From the NCBI GenBank assembly GCA_013398295.1, contig VZSF01000978.1, positions 1 through 64,000 of the forward strand: a stretch of 64,000 bases of DNA. The letters run 5' to 3'. The notes below the pieces were generated by a model. That model made no database searches. It saw only the letters and a list, made by a program, of their open reading frames with translations, and was not told the DNA's origin. Position 1 is the first letter of the stretch; each line of letters opens with the position of its first letter. This DNA is from Chionis minor. Its lineage: Eukaryota; Chordata; Aves; Charadriiformes; Chionididae. Position numbers and translations under genes: made by a program. This document shows positions 13,366 to 23,500 of the stretch, piece by piece.

Positions 13366-15524
13366 CATCACATTATTTGGTTAATTTTCGTGGATGTATT
13401 TGTAACTGCTGAAGGTCTCCGAAGTCTCCCTGCCTTCAAAACCCTGCTCCATGTTGCATGGAGAGGCTCCAGTATTGGGCTTCTTGTTTGCAAATTCCTT
13501 ACCTATAGGAATGTTGTGGGAATGAATATACAAATATGGGAGATCCGAAGATATCAGAGCAACGGGGAGGGGAGTCATAAATACACCTCGTGCAGATAAT
13601 AGCGGCTATAAATTCTATTGCCTTGATCTGGCTTGGCACTGGCGCGCTGCAGAACTACTTTCTGTGCTCGTTCCTCTCTCCACGGCAATCTTCACTGTTT
13701 ATTACTGATATATATCTATAGCATCATGGTTGTCTTCTGGGCAGTTCTGGATAAAAACAGCTTTTTCGGTTTGAATTAAGCACTTTCCAAAGCAATAGCA
13801 GTTAAACTGAAGAATATCCATATGAAGTGTGTTAAACCAATGGGGTTAAACTGATGATTTGTCTTATGCCAGCACAACTGTCCTGCACAAGTGTCTTTTA
13901 GAGAGTGATTTGGCCTCTGAGTTCGAACCATGTTTGACAGCTGAGCCACCACAGACGAGGCTCTGAGGGATGAATGCTCCCCAGAGCGAAGAAACTCAGT
14001 AGGTGACTCTTCATCATAGAGGGTTCTCCAGCAACATGACTGGACTGGAGGTGATGGAAACTTCTCCCTGAGTGCAGCAAAGCCCAGGGTGGTCTCCCAG
14101 AAGGGGAGCTGATGCGGGTATGCCACCCGTGGGGAGGTAACGCCATTTGTATGGTGGTGGCACCACGTGTCCCCTACTCCAGACACACAGGGAAAGGATC
14201 AGGAGGCTTGGAGGAGTCCTTCCTCTTCCTCCCCACACAGAGGACCATCTGTCCTGTGGCTCTGCTAATCCGGGTGCCCCTGCCCTGTGCCTCACCCTGC
14301 CCATCCAGTGTGCAGATGGTGGTGGGCTCACAGGGATCTCCTCACCCACACAACTCCAGTGTGCGTTCCATCGCTGCTGAACCCCTGGGCAGCTTAAGAT
14401 AAAATGGCGGGGCAGGACAGTTCTACAGGGTTTCAAATTACTGACCGGTTAATTAGGAAGGGGGAGCCTCTTCTCCAGGAGTGCTGGAAACCTCCTCACC
14501 CAAGCCATCACAAACTGAGCTCGATGAAGTGTTTCAGATTGGTGCTGCCTGTTTCCAATTACATCCCAGAGCATTTCTGCAGTGAAGAGCCAAAGTCTTG
14601 ATTTATAGGCTTTTGGGCAAGGGAATGCAGTGTTTTTTATTATCTTTATCTCTAAATCTGCTCTTGTTACTTGTTGCTTACAACAAACTTGCAGACTCTA
14701 ATGCAAAGGTCTTTTGTTCAGGTTTCCTACACTCAGATACTAAAATCCTTCATTAAAGCCCCGGCTAATTGCTTCTGCATCAGATAGACAGGCCCATCCG
14801 TTTCACCCTGCTCAGCATGCCCTTGGGAGGGGAACAGGCATTTTGGGACGGCGTCCCCTCAGAAGGTGGGCGAGCTGGAGACAAACCTCAGGCTAAGGCT
14901 CCGCAGCCATGCTGCTGTCCCACCCAGACCTCGGCCACGGCCGCAGCCGGAGCACTCGCTCGCACCTCACGGGCACCGTGGATGGTGGGAGAAGGCAGCC
15001 AGCCTGCTCCTGCACCACTTGCTCTGCAGCAGACATTCCTCTGGCTGGATTTTCTGCTGCATTGGCTTCCCACATATTTATCCTGACATCACATGGGCTG
15101 GGGCTCTTCCTGCCTCTGCCCAGCGTGAGTTTGCTGTGAAAAAAAAAAATTGCTTTTAGAAAACGACATCTTCTGTGGAAGGAAAACTCTCAAATGCACT
15201 GAAGAAGAGTTTTACGAGCTTTGCTTAAATACTTGTTGTGCAACATCCTTACAGGATTTCATTATTTATGATTTTATCTAAGTACAGTCTCTGCCTAATA
15301 GCTCGGAGGTGCTGTTGATTAATTTTTTCCAGCTCTTTGATGTACCGGCAATAACTTGTCTATGGTGTCCTGTGTCAGTAAAGTGGAAATTGCCACGGTA
15401 TAGTCAAGGCGTGGTATCATGAGGTGGCCAAAGCTGGAATAACTGCCCGTTGTCCATGGCAGGACCAAGGTTCCCCCTGGCCATGCTCTCCCCATTGCAT
15501 TGCACCATTGGCTGATGGTGCTGT

Positions 15525-15540
15525 AATGAGTCAACTCATT
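15525..15540. promoter_or_regulatory. AP-1 site inside a perfect short palindrome
   Basis: AATGAGT-CA-ACTCATT: 7-bp perfect arms with a 2-bp centre, containing the AP-1 consensus TGAGTCA at 15527-15533. Other single consensus sites in the left half are at 10834-10840 and 22057-22063 (CAGCTGAGTCAC). Confidence 0.3.
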
Positions 15541-16399
15541 AAAATAGGAAAAAACTAACCCAACTGAAAAACGTTGGGTTTTTTTTCCTGTTGGTTATTG
15601 AGTTGAACTCGCTCTCCATGTGACCAGGTATGTACCGGAGTCGGCGCAGAGAACAAAGGGAGTGATCAGGCAGTGAGGAGTGGCGCGAGGAGGAAGAGGA
15701 GGGAGCAGGGCAAGTGGGGGCAGGCTGTAAGATCATCTTTTGACACCACACCCTACGTATGGACACTGTCAGTCTTATTCCTACCGTACTGGTTCCGTCC
15801 TCGATGTTGTAACCTGTTCCTGTGAATCTTTTCTATTACGTAGTGATTTATTGGTTAGTGGTGTGGGTTTGGACAATCTCCAGCAACAGACATGACATCC
15901 ATTGCCATGCTGAGCTCCGTCCTATTGCCTGCAATGAGAAGGCATGAAATTTTTTCTCCAGGAAATGAATCTTTTTCATAGTGATTATAAGATTATATGA
16001 CTAGGCTATCGAGTGATGTAAACCTGCCCATTTCCAAAGGCTTGGTGCAGTTACACAACTTACAAAAGGATTTGCTTCAAAATTTTTAGCTGCCCCAGCA
16101 CATTAGTTGCTGATTAACTGGAGGTCTTCCTGAAAAGAGTGCATTTATCAGCATAAACGGACCTCTTTGTTCCCTTATGTAGAGGTTTTCAGTCTGCCCA
16201 AGTTCAAGTGTTTGCCAGTTCAAAATTTATTATTTCTTGTCATCGCCTCTCTTATATTCATCACCTCTCTGGTATTAGTCCAATTCTGTGGATTTGTCAA
16301 TCACCACCACAAAGAAACCCGGAGCCAAAATAAACCTGGCATGACTTGATTTCTGTATTACAAATGTACTGGCACAAACGTTGTCCACAAAATCTCCCA

Positions 16400-16486
16400 T
16401 TTCAGCAAAGTGCTTGAAATCCCATTGACTTCAATTAGTAAGTTAAGCAAGTGCTTAAAAGCCATATTTGAACCAGGGCCTGAATA
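16400..16486. repeat. Relic of an ancient palindromic amniote repeat
   Basis: CAGCAAAGTGCTTGAAATCC, then CATTGACTTCAATTAG, then GTTAAGCAAGTGCTTAAAAGC and a CCAGGGCCTGAA end. The two GTGCTT-type arms around an ATTGACTTCAAT core resemble a MITE-like ancient repeat common in turtles, crocodilians and birds. I do not assign a family name. Confidence 0.45.
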
Positions 16487-17040
16487 CCGTACCTTGGCCA
16501 ACTGCATTCATTGTCTTTTTTTTTTTAATTTTATTTAATAGTTACACAGCTTTCAGAGGAATTTCCACGTTTCAGTTCAGTCAAGACATCAAAAACTTGG
16601 GTGAGATCAAGGAGAACTGAAAGCAGATACCACATTTTCTTCTGGCATCTTTCATTTAGAAAATGTCTGTAATAGGTTAAGCATTAGGGATTCAAGGAGC
16701 ATGAATGAAACAATGAGATGGTTTTCTAGGACACTTCCCTTTTTTTGAAACTATGGGGTCAAATCTCGGGGAAAAAAAAGTCTTACTTGGCCTAAACGAC
16801 ACAAGGAAGGGAATTACCGATGTATAAGATAAGGGAAAAACCTGGACCACTACGAATTGGCTTTACTGCATGGTAACTGATGGTGTCTGGCAATTTTATA
16901 CTACACGCTACTCCTGTTCTCCCTGTATGCAATTACATAGGCATATCAGTGTAATGCATGGTTATTACAAAACAACCACAGCATGCTGGGAAGAACATTC
17001 TATGCTTCTTAGTTGGACAAGGCTCATCTGGTCTTAATCT

Positions 17041-17082
17041 GGTTTTTTTTTGGTTTTTTTTGGTTTTTTTTGTTTTTTTTTC
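17041..17082. repeat. T-rich tandem tract with GG/G spacers
   Basis: Runs of 8-9 thymines separated by GG or G, about 42 bp. Low-complexity sequence just left of the CpG-dense block. Confidence 0.8.
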
Positions 17083-17199
17083 TCAAGGAACATCTTCTAT
17101 TTTAAGATTTTCCCCATTTAGCTAATGGAATCTATGTTAATTTGACCTCTGTTGAATAAAATTTTTCCATTATTCTCTCTGCTGATCAAAGGGCTCTTG

Positions 17200-18130
17200 G
17201 GGCAGTTTCCCGAGGGGCAAGCCTACCTTCCCGCTGGAGCAGGAAAGCGGCTTCCTGCCTGGCTGCTCAACCTCAGCCCCGGACCCCCGCACTTCCCTTG
17301 CCCAAATCCCATCCCTGCTGGCCACGCTTGCCCTGCCCCACCGGCAGGTTTCACTGCGCGGGCAGGTAGAGCCATTGGGCACTGTCCCTATTCCCCGTGG
17401 GTCTGGGAGCCTCGCTCAGGGCAGATTCGGGCGAGCTCTGCCTGCGCCCCCTCCATGCTGCCGGATGAGAGGGTGGCAGCCGCCGCTTCTTCCCCTCTTT
17501 TGTTTCCACCACGACGGGCAGGGAATGCTGCCTTCCGCGGGGCTTGTTCCCGCAGGCGAGCGGGATGCGGGTGCTGAGCACGCCTGGCATCCGCCGGAGC
17601 CTCCGAAGAGCTGCGCCGGCTGAGGAGCAGCCTGGCCCTGGCGCCAGCCAAGGTGGGGGATGCCAGCATGGCCGGCAGCGGGCCGGCAGCCTCCCGGGCA
17701 AACTCTGCCTATTCCCACCCAGCGCCGAGAGACTTCGGACGATTGCTGAAAGCTGCAAGTCTCGCAGCCAGTGACTCGGGGCATGGCTGTCCCATGCCAC
17801 GGAGCGGGGTGAAGAGCCCCGAGCCCACACGGGAAGGACCCGGGCCTCTGGCCTCACACCGCCCCGGCGGGTCCATCCTGCCGGGGGCAGCCGGGAGCCT
17901 CCGCACCGCCCTTCCCGGCACATCCGCTCCCAGGCAATGCAGGCGGGATGCGGCAGGACAGACCCAGGCCGAGGAGGGAGCCATCTCCCAGCCTCACGGC
18001 GAGACCGGGCACGGCTTCCCCGCACCCTGGCAAGGATGGGAGCAGCGGCGCCGGCTGCAGCACGGCCGGGCTCGGCTCCCGTCCCACCACGGAGCGGCCA
18101 TGCCGGCCTGGACGTGTCCCATCCCTCCTT
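17200..18130. promoter_or_regulatory. CpG-dense, GC-rich block in the intergenic space
   Basis: This stretch is strongly GC-rich with frequent CpG dinucleotides, in contrast to the T-rich tract just left (17041-17082) and the AT-rich MIR3-like relic just right. It looks like a CpG island. Frames are open on both strands (for example 17351-18025 minus, 17653-18198 plus). I read them as by-products of GC-rich sequence because they overlap one another and none resembles a known protein. It could be a promoter of an unannotated transcript or a distal element of BABAM2 or FOSL2; which one is not decidable from sequence. Confidence 0.45.
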
Positions 18131-18265
18131 TGTGCCTCAGTCCCTTGTTTGTAAAACGGACACAAATACTTCACAGGGGTGTTGTGAAACCTAATTAATT
18201 AATACCTGTAATGCACTTTGATGTCCTTGCATGAAAAGTCCTATATAACTACAAAGCATTTTTAA
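18131..18265 (+). repeat. Ancient MIR3/L3-like SINE relic (forward copy)
   Basis: The plus strand shows GCCTCAGTCCCTTGTTTGTA with an AAAACGGA block, then TTCACAGGGGTGTTGTGA, TTAATTAATACCTGTAATGC, a CTTTGATGTCCTTGCATGAA block and CCTATATAACTACAAAGCA. The order matches the 3' half of MIR3/L3-type elements. It directly follows the CpG-dense block at 17.2-18.1 kb. Confidence 0.7.
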
Positions 18266-20974
18266 TGTTATAAAGCAAGAACTTCTTGCTGTCTTGCCTT
18301 GGCAAAGAGGTTGATTAGATGTTATCAGTTTTGCTGTTTACACGTACAGAAACTGCTGCAGTAGGGTTTGGTTTTTGAAGAGTAACATAGTGAAACGATG
18401 GAAGAGTTAATTTGGAGGTCTGTTCCCTGTAACTTCAGGGAGCGCCAGAAGTGGCTTTATATTTACCGTCAATGAACTAAGCTAAATAGTCTTCCAAGAA
18501 AAAAAACGAACCTAAAACCCCAAACCAAACCAGTAAGTTGACATATCTGTGCATACCGGTGTGCCCTAATCACACCTGCAGTAACTGTACCGAAAGGCTT
18601 TCTAGCCGGAGCTTGATGAAAAAGCCGGGTGACAGAAGCGCTTAATCCTGCATTTAAAAGATTGCGTATGGCTTGTGCTTCATAGAAATCAACTGGCTCC
18701 TAAATGAGAGCCTGCTCGGGCCAAACTTCGTTGACAATTTTTGTCTAACCTGCCGCTGAGGCCGTCCTCTCCATGGTTTTACTACTGAAGTGGTAAAGAC
18801 CCAGCCTGGGCTTGGACCGAGGTGCTGCGGTTCTCCGCCGTGCCGTCATCACGAAACGCAGGGTGCTGTGGCGCCAGCCGACGCCGTGGCAGAGCCCGTG
18901 CCCTAACCTACACGCGTGTGACAACCCGTGTTAGAACGCAGGGGGAAGCCGTGCCGTACAGCCCCGCCCTCGGAGGGCTCAACGACGTACGTGCGCTGTG
19001 GAGGGATGACAGCACAGCTTTAAACGTTAAAATCCCCAACAGGTCTGTCCAGTGCTGCATCCAAAGATGCACTAATAAGCTAATGACAAAATACAAATGC
19101 GTTGAGTCCTGTAATTTAGAAAACTGGAGCCAAAGGAGTCTTAATAATCCTGCTTTTCTTTCCCAATTAACACTGTTTACTTTCTGCGTTTCCTTGACCT
19201 TGAAAAGCAATCCTGACCAATTCCGCGTATTGCTTCCATCTTTAGCCCTTACAGCACCAACGCAGCACCCAGACTGTGCATGGCTCGAGCGGCGTCACAC
19301 TCGGTTTAAATTGGACTATAAAACGAGAATAAAACTCCATATAAACATTTACTCCACGTTTACAAGACGTACTTTGCAGTCAGTCTGCCCAGGACAGGGT
19401 AATTTCACTGCGCTCAGCAGTGTCGTTCTGGACTGGCAGCAGCACAGCAGCCTCTTCTCCTTCCCTCTCCGGCTGCCAGCACCCACTTTCCCTCCTTTTC
19501 TCGAAATCTAAAGCTGACTGTAAACTTGGACGTTATCATTTCGCTAACACAAATAGGTAAATACACCCATGAAGCACACTGCAAAGGGCTCGGGCTCTTG
19601 GTATGCTGTCATTCCAGCAGCCACCTCGAAGCTTGGGGATGCCCAGAGTTGCCCGCGAGCGATAAGCAACTGCTCACCAGCACTTTTTTGGTCTTTTTTT
19701 TGGTTTTGTTTTTTTATGACGGCTTATCCCTGTGCTTATCTGGGATCCTGTGCGTGGCAGCGTGGCTGGCAGCGCAGCGGCTGAGCCGGGTGCTTTCGGC
19801 CCGTCCTACCCGGTGGATTGACAGGGGAAGGAGCCAAAGTCCAGCTCAGGTGCGAGCAGCTGGAGGCAGGAATAGGCACAATGAGAGGAAACGGGGTACA
19901 TCGCCTTTGCGAAACCAAATAAACAACACACTTGGGAAAAAAAAAAAAGGCCCTCCCCCGAAAACCAGCTTGGACAAAATCCTTTCCTTCCCCCAGCAAC
20001 AGTGGGCTGCAGAGGCTGAAGTGTTTTCACACTAAAAGCAGGCAGCGTTTGGGAGCTTTCTCTACAGTCTACAAATAAACAAAACCCAGGGAGTGTTTTG
20101 CATTCAATAGTTAATCACAGTTGGCTGAGTGTTTATATTTTTCTTCACTGTAAAGGCATTCTTGGTCCGCCTCCCAAACAGCTTGTTTTGTCTGCGAGAT
20201 TTAATCTTGAGTGGCAGGACTAGGCGTAAAGACAAGCCTCAAAACAATTCTTATTTTTCTATAGCAAGATGTCAGGCTGTAAAAGCTAACTTCCCTGCAA
20301 ACAGGCCCCTCAGGTTGGCATGCACGGTGCTTCTTGCTATGATTTCCAGTCTGCCATGATGTGGTGGCCCATAAAGCAGCTCATTTCACTCGGTTTTAAC
20401 ACTTTTGTGTTTGTGAGCTGCTCTTTGAATAGTCTAAACAACTCCAAACAACTAGAATTCAATGCGCGTTGGACCAGTTTCCAGCCCTAGCTCCTCCCTG
20501 AAGAAGCATCTTGTTTGTATACAGGGAGCATTGGCTCCAAATGCCCAGCCTACTTTCAAATCCAAACATGGTTTTTCTTCAAGGCAACATCAAGGTACCT
20601 TTCATAAAAATGAAGGGATGATGCAATACGTCTATAGTGCTTCAAGGACTCAAGTTACTCTGCTCACAATTAGCTTAGGCAGTTACCTAAGAGCACCGTG
20701 TTGTACAGACACCAGCCACACTTTTGGAGCGGTCCCTACTAACACAAGTGACTGGAAAAGTACTGAATTTATGTCTGCACTTCTAAGATCTGAAAATGGT
20801 TAGAAACTGCAAACTTTTGAAATCTCACCACCTCTGCTCTTCATTTGTTTCCAGGCGCTATCGCCTCTGAACAATCCTTAAAGGTAGATAATATCAGGTT
20901 GTGCTTGGTTGTGCCTAGATCTGTATCGCAAGTTTTAAAAAAATTAATAAAACCACGTCCAAGTTGCCTGAGAG

Positions 20975-21160
20975 GTATGTCTGCAGGTCACTTAGTCCAG
21001 CCTTTTGCTTGAAGCAGGACTATCACCAGCACTAGATCAGGACGGCCACAGCTTTGCCTACTCATCTCAAAAATCTCAAGGGAGATGCCCCAACCTCTGT
21101 GGGCACCTCTTCCACTCCTGGACTGTGTCTTCTTGGTGGAAATACTCTCTGCCCTGGGCT
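20975..21160 (-). mobile_element. CR1-family LINE fragment
   Basis: On the plus strand a GGTCACTTAGTCCAGCC block (20987-21003) is followed by GCTTGAAGCAGGACTATCACCAGCACTAGATCAGG-type sequence, then a CAGCTTTGCCTA block and a CCTCTGTGGGCACCTCTTCCA block. This is the characteristic reverse-complement layout of a bird CR1 3' half. It lies in the intergenic region left of BABAM2. Confidence 0.65.
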
Positions 21161-22226
21161 TGGTGTCCAGGAGATTTGTGCCTGTGATAGCGTCACTTTT
21201 GGAGGAAGAATTTTTGATAAAAGTCTTCCCTGTAAACAAAATCTGACAAAGCCTGAAGGAAGGAATCCTGAAACTCCCCCCAAATTAATTTCAACAGCTT
21301 CTGCAGCTCCCCTAACCCTGTGTACGTAACACTAGACACGTACTTGTGGTATTTCTTTCCTGTATATGCTTTAAAATCAGTAGAAGTTTTTTGTAGCAAA
21401 GATGGGGTCTGTACAAATCACACGTTACGTGATGCTGGTAACTTCCAGCACCTTCCGAGAATTTTCTCTGAGCTGCCTTCAAGTGCAGGACCTGCTTCTT
21501 GATCCTGCTGCATGGTACCTGTGGGGCAGAGAAGTACCACTTCACACAGGGTAGTTAATGAGGGGACCCTTCTGCCAGAGTCTACCACAGTGATGAGTAC
21601 ATAGCTGAATGCTAAAAAGGGCCAAATAATGACATGATCCATTTCTGAAGCACGGTAATAAAAATAATGCTAAATTCAACAAAATGCCCATCACAAACAC
21701 AGAGGAAATACTCCTGTGATCCTTAAACAAGCACGAGAAACCAGGTGATTAGATTATTTTGGAATCTCACTTTATAAGAAAGTGCCCCAGCACCAGCTAA
21801 TGCCAGAGACAGGGAATCATGACTCGAGCGAGCAGCGTCCTGACAGACACCACCTCCTCTTCGAAAACCAGGCGCCTCTGAGCGTTGTTTGCAGCCTTGC
21901 TTTGAAAAGCCTTTTCCTCACGAGCAGGCATTTACCCAGCTTTGCATGAGCAATCCGTGTCGGTGCTGAACACCCATCCACTGGCAGAGAGGAAAGCAGG
22001 ATGACGTTGTGGGGGTTTTTCATGCAACCTGCCCATAATTAGCCTCAAGCAGCAGCTGAGTCACTCACAAGAGTCCTGGGTGCTATTAGGACCAGACACG
22101 CTACGGCCCAGCGTATAATTATACCAGCCACCACCGTGCGGAAACTGCTCCATTTAGCTATCTGACCCCATTAGATAGAAGCTGTTATTTCTTCTTGGCT
22201 ACAAGTGCTGTGGGTGCTCTGAAGAA

Positions 22227-22254
22227 GATGGGCCCAATTAGATGGGCCCAGTTC
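22227..22254. repeat. Two-copy 14-bp tandem repeat
   Basis: AGATGGGCCCAATT (22227-22240) is followed directly by AGATGGGCCCAGTT, differing at one base. Each copy contains a palindromic TGGGCCCA core. Confidence 0.85.
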
Positions 22255-23500
22255 ACACAGCAGAAACTCATTCACCCAAACTCACCTCTTTTCTTGCCGA
22301 AACCAGAAGATGCCGTCCTGCGCCCCGGTTCACCCATGGGCTGCCTGAGAGCACCCCTACGGTCCAGAGGCAAACGCGGAGGCTGGGACACAGCCCCTAC
22401 TGGGGACAGGGAGATGAGCACAGAAGTCTAGGATACTACGGTATCTTTTTCAACAGAAAGCAATGACAAAACAACCACCGAAACAAGCCACGGCGCTGAA
22501 GAAATGTAAGGAACAAGCCGTTTCTGTAACACAGATTTTGATTTGGACATTTTGCTTCCCCTTCTCATAATGAGGATAGAAAAGTTCAGGTGGGAAGCTG
22601 GTTGCTGATGGCCCCTGAACTTTGTAGGTGCCTCCAGGGTTGGCGACGCAAGGCCAAAGTTTTCTGCAGTGGCGGCTCTGCGGTGGAGCGGAGGCAGCCG
22701 AACAGAGAGCAGGCTCGGTTGGCCAAAACACACAAGAAATCGCCCTGAGCTGGCAGGGCTGTGTTTGAATTGCAGCTGGATTTTGCAGCTGCCTTTTCCT
22801 ATGAAGGCGTTAAGAGGAAATGCCCGGCTTCAGCCGCAGCAGGGTGGCAGTCCCCTCTGGCAGTGCTCCTTCTTTGGGGACAAAAATGAACCTCGCCTCA
22901 GCTGACAAACAACCACAGCCCGTCACCTCCTGCAGCCGGGACGTCACGGGGAGGGAGCGAGGGGGACCCGGGTGGTGGAGGCGGCTACGGACAGCGGCTG
23001 AGCCAGCGGAGGCTGTTCCGCTAGAAAAAGGGTCGGAGATTTTGTCACTGCTGGTTGTGAGACCTGTCAGAGCGAGTTCGAGCGAGGTTCGCTGGGAGGG
23101 GTGCGCCATGCTTGGGCTGCTGCTGACTGGGCAGTTCAGAGAAGAAACGCACGGCTCCAACCTCCGGCTGCTGCTCTCTCCCACACCAGCGCTACATCCC
23201 CTTCCAAAGACACAAATGACCTCGGCGGCTCTGATTTTTTAAGCAAGTGCTAAAAAATTTCTGCTGAAAGGGACAGTGGAATAAAGGGAACAAGATGTCA
23301 AATTATAATCAGCGTGAATCGTTTCAAATAAACACGGAGGAAATAAAATGTACCCTGTTTGCTGGCAGGCTTGATGGCTCACAAAGTACTTGCCCCACCC
23401 GAATCAAGGGCTTGAAACAGAGCAGCAGTGGAACAGAAACCCCAGATAGCATCAGATTTGGTTTTCGCTGGTACTGCGTTGCCATCCTCAGGGATAGAAA

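Larger units (their letters stand above)
12691..17199. other. Intergenic sequence with old repeat relics
   Basis: Contains the possible CR1 piece at 13285-13365, the palindromic AP-1 site at 15525-15540, the palindromic repeat relic at 16400-16486 and the T-rich tract at 17041-17082. No coding gene recognised. Confidence 0.55.
18266..23500. other. Intergenic sequence with CpG-containing patches
   Basis: Includes an unrecognised 229-codon open frame at 18822-19511 whose first 180 bp are CpG-rich. Also holds a CR1 fragment (20975-21160), an AP-1 site (22057-22063), the 14-bp tandem pair (22227-22254) and a GC-rich patch at 22915-23110 with an ACGTCA CRE-like half site at 22941-22946. No gene assigned. 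Confidence 0.5.

Noticed and set aside
17351..18025. 224-codon open frame on the minus strand
   Set aside because: It lies wholly in the CpG-dense block, overlaps other long frames on both strands, and is Arg/Pro/Gly-rich without any domain. Few stops are expected in such DNA.
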